A stretch of DNA of 64,000 nt from Agromyces mariniharenae (GTDB lineage: Bacteria > Actinomycetota > Actinomycetes > Actinomycetales > Microbacteriaceae). The DNA is taken from positions 2,650,891 through 2,714,890 of the forward strand of contig NZ_VSSB01000001.1 in NCBI RefSeq assembly GCF_008122505.1. The letters are read 5' to 3'. Below, one piece after another: positions 52,587-60,202 of this stretch. The notes beneath the pieces are model-generated. The model was given only the letters and a program-made list of their open reading frames with translations, was not told the origin of the DNA and searched no databases. A program made the position numbers and the translations under genes. Position 1 is the first letter of the stretch; each line of letters starts with the position of its first letter.

Positions 52587-52945
52587 AGCTGCTTGCGCCC
52601 GTGCAGGATGCCGCTGACGGCCGCCACGACCGCGAACACCACCGCGACGACGGGCTGGCCCATCAGCCACCACGCGATGGCCGCGGACGAGAACACCGCG
52701 ATCTCCACGAGCGCCTGGCCGAACGGGTCGATGCGGAGCACCGCCTTCGGCGAGAGGAAGAGCGCCCACGCGAGGATGGCGAGCGCCGGCGCGCCGAGCC
52801 CGATGAGCACGCCGGGCCACGGCAGCGGGAACGCGGTGAAGCCCCAGATGCCGAGGCTCACGAACGCGAAGAGCTCCAGGAAGAAGCGGAGGACGTCGTT
52901 CGGGCCGATCTTCGGCTGGGACTGCGGGGGGACTGCGGTGCTCAC
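52577..52945 (-). CDS. YrdB/DUF2568 family membrane protein
   Basis: A 122-residue protein with four membrane helices and the family opening PNDVLRFFLELFAFVSLGIWGF. The remainder (RIDPFGQALVEIAVFSSAAIAWW) also fits DUF2568/YrdB, a small family of unknown function. The start is GTG at 52945, 8 nt after a minus-strand TAGGCT box. That spacer (GGAGAGCC) could also serve as a ribosome site. purU lies 37 bp upstream on the same strand but reads from its own promoter. Confidence 0.85.
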   Translation of the reverse strand: MSTAVPPQSQPKIGPNDVLRFFLELFAFVSLGIWGFTAFPLPWPGVLIGLGAPALAILAWALFLSPKAVLRIDPFGQALVEIAVFSSAAIAWWLMGQPVVAVVFAVVAAVSGILHGRKQLAD

Positions 52946-52953
52946 GGCTCTCC

Positions 52954-52959
52954 AGCCTA
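52954..52959 (-). promoter_or_regulatory. -10 element TAGGCT of the YrdB-like gene
   Basis: The box lies 8 nt before the GTG at 52945 on the minus strand, the same geometry as the other near-leaderless genes. Confidence 0.5.
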
Positions 52960-52982
52960 CTTCGCTCGAGGCACGGCCCGGG

Positions 52983-53855
52983 TCAGCGGAAGATGATCGT
53001 GCGGGCGCCGTCGAGCAGCACGCGGCGTTCGGCGAACCACTTCACCGCCTGGCTCAGGGTGCGGCTCTCCTCGTCCTGGCCGATGGCGACGAGCTCGGCG
53101 ACCGACCGGGAGTGGTCGACGCGCACCACGTTCTGCTCGATGATGGGTCCCTCGTCGAGGTCGCTCGTCACGAAGTGCGCGGTGGCGCCGATGAGCTTCA
53201 CGCCGCGGGCGTGCGCTTGGCGGTAGGGGTTGGCGCCCTTGAAACCCGGGAGGAACGAGTGGTGGATGTTGATGCAGCGCCCGGCGAGGGCGTCGCACAG
53301 CTCGGGGGTCAGGATCTGCATGTACCGGGCGAGCACGACGAGCTCGATGTCGTGCTCGTCGACCGCGGCGAGCACGCGCTGTTCGAACGCGGCCTTCGAC
53401 GCGGCATCCGTCACCGCGGCCGACTCGAACGGAACGCCGTAGAAGTCGACGAGGTCACGGAGCGTGCCGTGGTTCGAGAGCACGAGCGGGATCTCGACGG
53501 GCAGCTGGCCTGCGCGCTGGCGGAACAGGAGGTCGTTGACGCAGTGCCCGGCGGTCGAGGCGAGCACGAGCGTGCGCAGCGGACGGCCGACCTCGTCGAG
53601 GTGCCAGGTCATGTCCCACCGCTCGACGACGGGCGCCAGCGCGGTCTCGAACTCCTCGCGGCCCGCCGGCGACTCGACCTGCACGCGCATGAAGAAGCGG
53701 CCCGTGTCGAGGCTCGCGAACTGCTGGCTCTCGGTGATGTTGCCGCGCGCGGCGACGATCGCCCCGCTCACGGCGTGCACGATGCCGGGCCCGTCGGTGC
53801 AGGCGAGCGTCACGACCCAGTGGTACAGGTGGGTGGGGGCGGCATCCGTGGTCAT
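52983..53855 (-). CDS. purU: Formyltetrahydrofolate deformylase
   Basis: PurU hydrolyses 10-formyltetrahydrofolate to tetrahydrofolate and formate, balancing one-carbon pools. 290 residues. An N-terminal ACT-like regulatory domain (about 10-90, CTDGPGIVHAVSGAI) precedes a PurN-like catalytic domain with NIHHSFLPGFKGANPY (catalytic N and H) and AHFVTSDLDEGPIIEQ (catalytic Asp). The ATG at 53855 lies 6 nt after a TACTCT box on the minus strand (leaderless). Confidence 0.95.
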   Translation of the reverse strand: MTTDAAPTHLYHWVVTLACTDGPGIVHAVSGAIVAARGNITESQQFASLDTGRFFMRVQVESPAGREEFETALAPVVERWDMTWHLDEVGRPLRTLVLASTAGHCVNDLLFRQRAGQLPVEIPLVLSNHGTLRDLVDFYGVPFESAAVTDAASKAAFEQRVLAAVDEHDIELVVLARYMQILTPELCDALAGRCINIHHSFLPGFKGANPYRQAHARGVKLIGATAHFVTSDLDEGPIIEQNVVRVDHSRSVAELVAIGQDEESRTLSQAVKWFAERRVLLDGARTIIFR

Positions 53856-53861
53856 CCGCCC

Positions 53862-53867
53862 AGAGTA
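53862..53867 (-). promoter_or_regulatory. -10 element TACTCT of purU
   Basis: On the minus strand the box is followed by 6 nt and the ATG at 53855, implying transcription starts at the initiation codon. Confidence 0.45.
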
Positions 53868-53877
53868 GTGCGTCCGG

Positions 53878-53993
53878 TACACTGGTCCGTGGTCGGCGGA
53901 CAACGCATGGCCCTGGGCGCGCACATGAGCGCGTAGTCGACCCGCGCGGTGAGGTTTCCCGCAGCGGGGAACGCCGTCGGAGAGACATCCCCA
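53878..53993 (+). promoter_or_regulatory. Promoter and leader of the MFS gene, with a 9-codon upstream ORF
   Basis: TACACT (53878-53883) is a plausible -10. The leader contains a tiny ORF (MALGAHMSA, 53907-53936), then a hairpin (about 53951-53971, GTTTCCCG with CGGGGAAC) and GGAGAG before the ATG at 53994. The arrangement could be an attenuator, but the ORF may be chance. Confidence 0.35.
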
Positions 53994-55238
53994 ATGTCCG
54001 TCACCGAATCCGCGCGCGTGCGCGCACCCCGACTGCCCTGGCCGGGCCTCCTGCTGCTGGCCGCGGGCGTCTTCCTGTCCATCACCATCGAGATGCTGCC
54101 CACGGGCCTCCTGCCCGAGATGAGCGAGGGCCTCGGCGTCGCCGAGCCGTTCGTCGGGCTGCTCGTCTCGGTCTTCGCCTTCACGGTCGTCGTCACGTCG
54201 ACGCCGCTCACGGCCCTCACGAGCCGGATGCCGCGGCACGGCCTGCTCGTGCTCGTGCTCGCGGTGCTCGGGCTCACCACGCTCGCGTCCGCGTTCGTGC
54301 CCGAGTACTGGATGCTCGCGTCCGTGCGCGTCGTCGGCGGCGTGGCGCACGGCCTGTTCTGGGCGATCGTGGCCGCCTACGCGTCGCGCCTCGTGCCCGA
54401 GGACCAGATCGGTCGCGCGATCTCGGTCACGCTCGGCGGCGGCACGCTCGCCCTGGTCGCCGGCGTGCCGGCCACCACCGTGCTCGGCCAGGTCATCGGC
54501 TGGCGACCCGTCTTCGCCATCGTCGCCGGGCTGACGCTCGTCGGCGCGCTCGCCGTGTGGCGGTTCCTGCCGCCGGTGGCCGCCGAGGCAGGTGCGACCG
54601 CCGCGCGCTTCCGCCGTGGCGACGCCGCGCTCGGGCCCGTGCTGCTCGTGTGCGCCGTGACCGCGGCCACCATGCTGGGCCAGTACGCGGTGTTCACCTA
54701 CGTCGCGCCGCTCATCACCGATGTCGTCGGCCTCGAGCCCGGCGCGGTCGGCCCGCTCCTCTTCGTCTACGGCGTGACCGGCGCGATCGGCCTCGTGATC
54801 GCCGGCTCGCCGCTCGCCCGGCGCCCGACCGCGGCGATCGTGACCGCCATGGGGGTCGCCGCGGCCGCACTCATCGTGCTCGGGCTCGCGCCCGGCGTCG
54901 TGCCCTCGCTCATCGCCTTCGCGGTGTGGGGGCTCGCGTTCGGTGCGGTGCCGCCGCTCCTGCAGACGCGCCTGCTCCAGGCGACGCCGCCGCGCCAGCG
55001 GGATGCCGCGAGCGCGCTGTACACGACGGCGTTCAACGTCGGCATCGGCGGCGGCGCGCTCGTGGGCGCCGTGCTCTTCGAGCGGATCGGCGTGCAGGGC
55101 CTGCCGCTGCTCTACGCCGTGGTCCTGATGCTCGTCGCGGTCGTGCTCGTCGGAGCGACCCGCCGCGCCGCCCGCATGCGTCAGCCGCGCTCGAGCGTCG
55201 CCGTCGAGACGGGGCCCGTGCGGGCGTCGACCGCGTAG
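53994..55238 (+). CDS. MFS transporter (drug/sugar efflux type)
   Basis: A 414-residue major facilitator with twelve predicted helices. The motif-A region between TM2 and TM3 is TALTSRMPRHGLLVLVL, and the TM4-TM5 segment GGVAHGLFWAIVAAYASRLVP is typical of the DHA1 family of efflux pumps (AraJ/YdhP-like). Substrate unknown. The ATG at 53994 follows GGAGAG by 9 nt; an in-frame GTG at 53949 is possible but lies in the leader hairpin region. Its 3' end overlaps the convergent sigma-factor gene by 58 bp. Confidence 0.88.
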   Translation: MSVTESARVRAPRLPWPGLLLLAAGVFLSITIEMLPTGLLPEMSEGLGVAEPFVGLLVSVFAFTVVVTSTPLTALTSRMPRHGLLVLVLAVLGLTTLASAFVPEYWMLASVRVVGGVAHGLFWAIVAAYASRLVPEDQIGRAISVTLGGGTLALVAGVPATTVLGQVIGWRPVFAIVAGLTLVGALAVWRFLPPVAAEAGATAARFRRGDAALGPVLLVCAVTAATMLGQYAVFTYVAPLITDVVGLEPGAVGPLLFVYGVTGAIGLVIAGSPLARRPTAAIVTAMGVAAAALIVLGLAPGVVPSLIAFAVWGLAFGAVPPLLQTRLLQATPPRQRDAASALYTTAFNVGIGGGALVGAVLFERIGVQGLPLLYAVVLMLVAVVLVGATRRAARMRQPRSSVAVETGPVRASTA

Positions 55239-57037
55239 CGCACCTCGACCAGGCTCTCCGCCGTGATGAAGCCGAACCCGATGTACCGGACGGATCCGTT
55301 GCCGTCGAGCGTCACGGTGGCGGCCGGCGCGCCGTCGACGAGCACCTGGACGTCGGCGGATGCCGCGCCGCCGAACGTCAGGTGCCACACGATCGGGCCG
55401 CTCGGTCGCAGCTCCAGCGAGGGGCTCGACAGCTCGACCACGACGGGGTCGCTCGCGGCCGAGGCGTTGCCCGCGACGTCCACCTGCGCGGCTGTGAGTT
55501 CGGTGGCGCCGGCCGGGAGCGCGTCCGCCACGACGCTCCACGTGCCAGACGCGCCGGCGGTCGTGGACCAGGTGCGTCCGTCGCCCGACGTGACCGTGAC
55601 GGCCGCGCCCGGCTCGGCGGTGCCCGAGAGCAGCGGGTCGACGAGGCCGCCCGCGGTGTCGGCGGTGAACGCCGGTGCCGCTGCCGTGTCGTCGACGGGC
55701 TCGGGTTCGGGCGTGGGGGTGGGGGTCGGCGTGGGCGTCGGACCCGGTGCGGGCGTCGGGCCGGGAACCGACGGCGACGTCGGGGCGGCGGGCGGGGCGA
55801 CATCGGTGCCCTCGCCGTCGGCGTCACCGGTTGCGGGGGCGTCGGGGATGCCCGGCGGCGCCGGGAGCGGCGTGGGCGGCACCGGTCCGCCGGGCAGCTC
55901 GATGGGCGGTGCGTCGCTGTCGGGCTCCGCCTGCGCGACGATCGCCGCGGGCGCCTGGTCGGCGGTCGCGAGCGACGGGAGCACGACGGCCGCGGTGACC
56001 GCCGCGGCCGCCAGGGCGACGGCACCGATGCCGGCGCCGATCGCGACGCCGTTGGCGCCCGTCGTGCCCGCCGCTGCCGCCGTGGCCGCGCCCGCGGATG
56101 CGCCGCCGGCCGATCCGGTGGATGCCGCGCCCGCACCGGCACCGGCGCCGGCGGACCCGGCACCGGCCGCGGATCCCGCGCCCGACCCCGCGGCGACGTG
56201 CCCCACGAGCACCGGCGGCAGGCCCGCCGCACCCAGCGCGACGTGCGCGACCGGCGCGCCCTGTGAGAGCCACGCCGAGTACGCGGTGGCACCGCCGACG
56301 CCGGCCGCCAGCGGCAGCAGCACGAGGGCGAGCCGCGAGCCGACCTCGCGGGCCTCGGCGGCCACGATGGTGCAGCGCGCGCAGTCGTCGAGGTGCGCCT
56401 CGAGTCGCGCCGTGTCGCGCGTGCGGAGTCGCCCGCGCGTGTAGCCGCCGAGCCGGTCGATCGTCCATCGGCACTCGGGTTCCTCGGCGTTGCGCAGGTG
56501 CGCCTGGATCCACGCCTGCCGCAGCCCCTCGCGGGCGCGGTAGGCGAGTGCCGCCGTGGCGTTCGCGCTCATGCCCACGAGCGGTGCGACCTGGGCGGGC
56601 TGCATGCCCTCGACCTCGGTGTACCAGAGCACCTCCTGCCAGCGCGTGGGCAGCGAGCGGAACGCCTGCGCCGTCGTCGACCGGTCGAGCGCGTCGAGGG
56701 TCGCGGACTCGCTCGTCGCGGGGTCCTCGAAGGACTCGAGCGTGTCGAGGGTCGTCTCGTGCCGGGACCGCCCCCAGCTCGCAGCCGTGTTGCGCACGGT
56801 CGTGAAGAGGTAGGGCCGGAAGGCGCCGGTCGGGCCGCGCCCCGCGAGGATCGCGTCGTAGATGCGCGTGAACGATTCGGCGACGAGGTCGTCGGGGTCG
56901 AGCGAGCTGAACGAGCGGGCCACGGTGCGCGCCGACGGTGCGTGGCGCTGCCAGAGCTCGCCGTAGGCGGCACGGTCGCCGCGGCGCGTGCGCTCGATGA
57001 GCGCGCCGTCGGACAGGTCGGTGCGCAGGGGTGGCAC
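55181..57037 (-). CDS. ECF sigma factor fused to zinc-finger, membrane and extracellular domains
   Basis: A 618-residue fusion. The sigma-2 region comes first (LDPDDLVAESFTRIYDAIL; about 45-100). Sigma-4 follows (LPTRWQEVLWYTEVEG and PLVGMSANATAALAYRAREG; about 125-185). Next is an anti-sigma-like zinc motif HLDDCARC (about residue 220), a helix (LALVLLPLAAGVGGATAYSAWL), a Gly/Ala-rich stretch with a strong helix (VALAAAAVTAAVVLPSL), a Pro-Thr spacer, and Ig-like modules to the C-terminus. Such self-anchored sigma factors match the ECF classes with C-terminal extensions. GTG at 57037 lies 4 nt after GGAGG and directly before SDGALIERTRRGD. The ATG at 57070 lacks a ribosome site. Confidence 0.87.
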   Translation of the reverse strand: MPPLRTDLSDGALIERTRRGDRAAYGELWQRHAPSARTVARSFSSLDPDDLVAESFTRIYDAILAGRGPTGAFRPYLFTTVRNTAASWGRSRHETTLDTLESFEDPATSESATLDALDRSTTAQAFRSLPTRWQEVLWYTEVEGMQPAQVAPLVGMSANATAALAYRAREGLRQAWIQAHLRNAEEPECRWTIDRLGGYTRGRLRTRDTARLEAHLDDCARCTIVAAEAREVGSRLALVLLPLAAGVGGATAYSAWLSQGAPVAHVALGAAGLPPVLVGHVAAGSGAGSAAGAGSAGAGAGAGAASTGSAGGASAGAATAAAAGTTGANGVAIGAGIGAVALAAAAVTAAVVLPSLATADQAPAAIVAQAEPDSDAPPIELPGGPVPPTPLPAPPGIPDAPATGDADGEGTDVAPPAAPTSPSVPGPTPAPGPTPTPTPTPTPEPEPVDDTAAAPAFTADTAGGLVDPLLSGTAEPGAAVTVTSGDGRTWSTTAGASGTWSVVADALPAGATELTAAQVDVAGNASAASDPVVVELSSPSLELRPSGPIVWHLTFGGAASADVQVLVDGAPAATVTLDGNGSVRYIGFGFITAESLVEVRYAVDARTGPVSTATLERG

Positions 57038-57398
57038 GTCGCCTCCATGGGTGGGGGGATTGGGCGTCATGGAAGAGACGTGGAGCAGGGGCGATCATGA
57101 CGCGCCTCGCGGGGATCCGACCAATTCCAGCAGATTTTCCGCGAACGCGCGTCATGGATCCACCGGTTCGCCGTCTCTTCGGTGAAGGCCCGTGCGCGGG
57201 CCCGAACGAACCGCCGCCTGCGCGTCCTCGACGCGAGGCGGGGCCGGCGCAGCCGGCGTGAGGCGCCGCGTCGGGGGGTCGAGGCGGCGCCTCGGAACGG
57301 GCGGAGGTCCGGAGGCGATGGGGAGCACGCCTCCGGACCCCGCCACGACCGTGCGTGTCAGCGCCGGCACGCCGGAAGCCCGACCGAGGGGGCAGGCG
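57038..57398. other. Intergenic region between sigma-factor and nagA genes
   Basis: About 360 bp without a supported gene. The left half (57038-57200) is the upstream region of the sigma-factor gene, including the GGAGG ribosome site at 57042-57046. I see no clear -35/-10 pair. The right half carries two stem-loops that end the nagA operon. Open frames here are GC-rich artefacts. Confidence 0.5.
57260..57339 (-). terminator. Two terminator stem-loops behind nagA
   Basis: Stem 1: 57306-57317 pairs with 57328-57339 (12 bp, 10-nt loop), 60 bp after the nagA stop. Stem 2: 57260-57269 pairs with 57284-57293 (10 bp, 14-nt loop). Both are in the path of minus-strand transcription. Confidence 0.65.
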
Positions 57399-58556
57399 TC
57401 AGGCGAGCCGCGCGCCCGCGCCCCAGACCGCCTCGATCTCGAGGTCGTCGGTGAGCAGCACGGCGTCGGCCGCGTAGCCGGCGTCGAGGCGCCCGAGGTC
57501 GCCCGAGCGGCCGATCGCCGCGGCCGGCGCGACGGTGAGCGCCCCCACGGCCTCGTGCAGCGGGATGCCGCTGTCGATGACGGCGCGACGCAGGGCGACG
57601 TCCTGCGTGAGCGTCGAGCCCGCGATCGACCCGCCCTCGACGAGTCGTGCGACGCCGGCGTCGACGACGACCTCGAGCGAGCCGAGCACGTAGCGTCCGT
57701 CGGCCGCGCCGGCCGCCGCCATGGCGTCGGTGACGAGCGCGACGCGTCCGGGCGCCCCCGAGAACGCGAGCCGCACGACGTCGGGGTGCACGTGCACCCC
57801 GTCGTTGATGACCTCGAGCGTCACGTGGTCGGCGTGCATCGCGGCCACGACGGGACCGGGAGCCCGGTGGTGGATGCCGCGCATGCCGTTGAACGCGTGC
57901 GTGAGGATCGACGCGCCCGCCTCGAACGCCGCGAGCGCGGTGCCGAAGTCGGCGCCCGTGTGCCCGACGGCCACGGCGACGCCCGCGTCGACGAACCGCG
58001 CGATGGCCTCGCGCGCGCCGGGGTGCTCGGGCGCGATGGTGATCTGGCGCAGCATGCCCGCCGACGCGGCGAGCAGCCGCTCGACCGACGCGGCGTCGGC
58101 GGTGCGCAGCAGCTCGGGGTCGTGCGCGCCGCGGAACTCGTGGTCGAGGAACGGTCCCTCGAGGTGCGCGCCGAGGACGCGCGGGTCGGATGCCGCGACG
58201 CCGGCGATCGTCGCCAGGTGCCCTGCGAGCACGTCGACGGACGCCGTCACGAGGGAGAGGACGCTCCGGGTCGTGCCGTGCGCCGTGTGGACGGCGAGCG
58301 CCCGCTCGATCGCGGCCTCGCCCTCCTCGACGGAGGCGCCGCCGGCGCCGTGGCAGTGCAGGTCGATGAACCCGGGCACGAGCGTGCGGCCCGCGGCATC
58401 CGTCACCGTCGTGTCGGCGCCGAGGGCGGCCCGCCACTCGTCGCCGATGCCGCGTGCGGCCACGCGGTCGCCCTCGAACCGCACCCACGCGTCGGCCACG
58501 GTGTCGCGGCCGGTCACGAGGCGGGCGGAGTGGATGACCGTCGAGGGGGTGCTCAC
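57399..58556 (-). CDS. nagA: N-acetylglucosamine/galactosamine-6-phosphate deacetylase
   Basis: A 385-residue amidohydrolase removing acetate from GlcNAc-6-P or GalNAc-6-P. Metal and catalytic landmarks: FIDLHCHG, GAHLEGPFL, AVGHTGADF, THAFNGM, and the catalytic Asp in LVTDAMAAAG. The GTG start at 58556 follows the DeoR stop codon without a gap. It is the last gene of the minus-strand cluster with a SIS deaminase, kinases and an aldolase, suggesting GalNAc-6-P as one substrate. It is also the only deacetylase visible for the GlcNAc operon at 42.6-50.6 kb. Confidence 0.93.
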   Translation of the reverse strand: MSTPSTVIHSARLVTGRDTVADAWVRFEGDRVAARGIGDEWRAALGADTTVTDAAGRTLVPGFIDLHCHGAGGASVEEGEAAIERALAVHTAHGTTRSVLSLVTASVDVLAGHLATIAGVAASDPRVLGAHLEGPFLDHEFRGAHDPELLRTADAASVERLLAASAGMLRQITIAPEHPGAREAIARFVDAGVAVAVGHTGADFGTALAAFEAGASILTHAFNGMRGIHHRAPGPVVAAMHADHVTLEVINDGVHVHPDVVRLAFSGAPGRVALVTDAMAAAGAADGRYVLGSLEVVVDAGVARLVEGGSIAGSTLTQDVALRRAVIDSGIPLHEAVGALTVAPAAAIGRSGDLGRLDAGYAADAVLLTDDLEIEAVWGAGARLA

Positions 58557-59342
58557 CTACGCAACGATAACGTCGTAGCCGCTGTCCGCGAGGCGCTGGC
58601 GCTGGTCGCGGGTGGCCCCGGAGTCCGTGATGATCGTCGGGAACAGCCGCCGGTGCCCGATGGCCGCGAACGCGCGCTTGTCGATCTTCGACGCGTCGGC
58701 GACGAGCACGGGGTGTGCGGCCCGCGACGCCATGAGGGCGTTCACCGCGGCTTCGCGCTCGTCGTGCGAGGTCGGGCCGACCGTCGCATCGACGCCGTTC
58801 ACGCCGATGAACGCGAGGTCGAGCGTGATGCTGCCGAGCACGGCGTCGGCGTACGCGCCGACGAGCTCGTAGGAGCGCGCGTGCACGACGCCGCCCGTGA
58901 CCACGGTCTTGATCTGCGGACGCATGGCGAGCTGCATCGCGATGTTGATGGCGTTCGTCACGACCGTGAGGCTCGGCTCGTGCGAGGGCTCCATGATGTC
59001 GGCACGCGACATGAGCGCGTCGGCGATGGCCGTGGCCGTGGTGCCGCCGCACAGTCCGATGACCGCGCCGCGCGGCACGAGCGCGCTGGCGGCGCGGGCG
59101 ATCGCCGCCTTCGCCTCGGGGTTCTGCTGGTTCTTGTAGCGGATGGGCAGGTCGTAGGCGACCGAGTGCGCGACCGCTCCGCCGCGCGTGCGCGTGAGGA
59201 GCTGCTGCTCGGCGAGCGCGTCGAGGTCGCGACGCGCGGTCGCGGGCGATACGTCGAGTCGCTCGACGATCTGGTCGACCTCGACCTGGCCGCCCTCGGC
59301 GAGCAGGTCGAGCACGGCGCTCAGCCGTTCGGCGCGGTTCAT
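58557..59342 (-). CDS. DeoR family transcriptional regulator
   Basis: A 261-residue DeoR/AgaR-type repressor. The N-terminal winged HTH is VDQIVERLDVSPATARRDLDALAEQQLL (about 20-50). The C-terminal DeoRC sensor (PRGAVIGLCGGTTATAIADAL... DLAFIGVNGVDA) binds sugar phosphates. It sits inside the operon it probably controls, between the aldolase and nagA. Its ATG (59342) overlaps the aldolase stop. Candidate operators are the TGATCGATGC repeats in the divergent promoter region. Confidence 0.92.
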   Translation of the reverse strand: MNRAERLSAVLDLLAEGGQVEVDQIVERLDVSPATARRDLDALAEQQLLTRTRGGAVAHSVAYDLPIRYKNQQNPEAKAAIARAASALVPRGAVIGLCGGTTATAIADALMSRADIMEPSHEPSLTVVTNAINIAMQLAMRPQIKTVVTGGVVHARSYELVGAYADAVLGSITLDLAFIGVNGVDATVGPTSHDEREAAVNALMASRAAHPVLVADASKIDKRAFAAIGHRRLFPTIITDSGATRDQRQRLADSGYDVIVA

Positions 59343-60202
59343 GCGGGCTCCTTCTCGATGGAGTGCTCGGTCGAGGCGAACAGGGCGAGGAGCCGGGCGG
59401 CCTCGTCGCGCACCGCCGCACGGCCCGCGGCGACGTACGTGCGCGAGTCTACGGCTGCGGGGTGCGCCGAGAGGTAGGACCGCACCGCCCCCGTGAACCC
59501 CCCGTTCAGGTGGGTGGAGACGTTGACCTTCACGAGCCCGGAGCGGATGCCGCGCACGATCGTCTCGTCGGGCACGCCCGAGGAGCCGTGCAGCACGAGC
59601 GGCACCGGCACGGCGGCCGCGAGCCGCGCGATGAGGTCGAGGTCGATCGCGGCGACGCGCTCGGTCATCGCGTGCGACGAGCCCACGGCGACCGCGAGCG
59701 CGCCGACGCCCGTCTCGGCGACGAACCGGGCCGCCTCGTCGGGGTCGGTGCGGACGCCGGGTGCGTGGGCGCCGTCCTTGCCGCCGATCTCGCCGAGCTC
59801 GGCCTCGACGAGCACGCCCGCGGCATCCGCCCGCTCGACGACCCGTCGCGTCGTCGCGACGTTCTCGGCGAAGTCGAGCTTCGCGCCGTCGTACATGACC
59901 GAGCCGAAGCCGCGGTCGATCGCGCGCAGGGCGAGCTCGGGCTCCTCGGCGTGGTCGAGGTGCACGGCCACGCGCGCCGACGACGCCTCGGCGATCGCGA
60001 GCGTCGCGAGCGCGATGGGGTCGAGCGCGCCGTGGTACCGCACGCAGTTCTCGGAGATCTGCAGGATCACGGGCAGGCCCGCGTCCTCCGCGGCGCCGGC
60101 GAGGGCCTCGGCCGTCTCGAGGTGCACGACGTTGAACGCGCCGATGCCGCGGTTGGCGGCGCGCGCCTCGTCGAGCAGCGTGCGGGTGGGGGTCAGCGTC
60201 AT
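59339..60202 (-). CDS. Class II fructose/tagatose-bisphosphate aldolase family protein
   Basis: A 287-residue class II aldolase (KbaY/GatY/FbaA family). Zinc and substrate segments: AVHLDHAEEPE, SVMYDGAKLDFAENV, EAELGEIGGKDG, VGSSHAMTE, LHGSSGVPDE and KVNVSTHL. The HLDH segment is followed by AEE rather than the usual G. With a PfkB kinase and SIS deaminase in the same operon, tagatose-1,6-bisphosphate is the likely substrate, giving dihydroxyacetone phosphate and glyceraldehyde-3-phosphate. The start overlaps the kinase stop (ATGA). Confidence 0.88.
   Translation of the reverse strand: MTLTPTRTLLDEARAANRGIGAFNVVHLETAEALAGAAEDAGLPVILQISENCVRYHGALDPIALATLAIAEASSARVAVHLDHAEEPELALRAIDRGFGSVMYDGAKLDFAENVATTRRVVERADAAGVLVEAELGEIGGKDGAHAPGVRTDPDEAARFVAETGVGALAVAVGSSHAMTERVAAIDLDLIARLAAAVPVPLVLHGSSGVPDETIVRGIRSGLVKVNVSTHLNGGFTGAVRSYLSAHPAAVDSRTYVAAGRAAVRDEAARLLALFASTEHSIEKEPA

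Noticed and set aside
53940..53996. Glycine riboswitch before the MFS gene
   Set aside because: A GGAGAGAC stretch resembles part of the aptamer, but the start codon follows at once and the other conserved blocks are absent.
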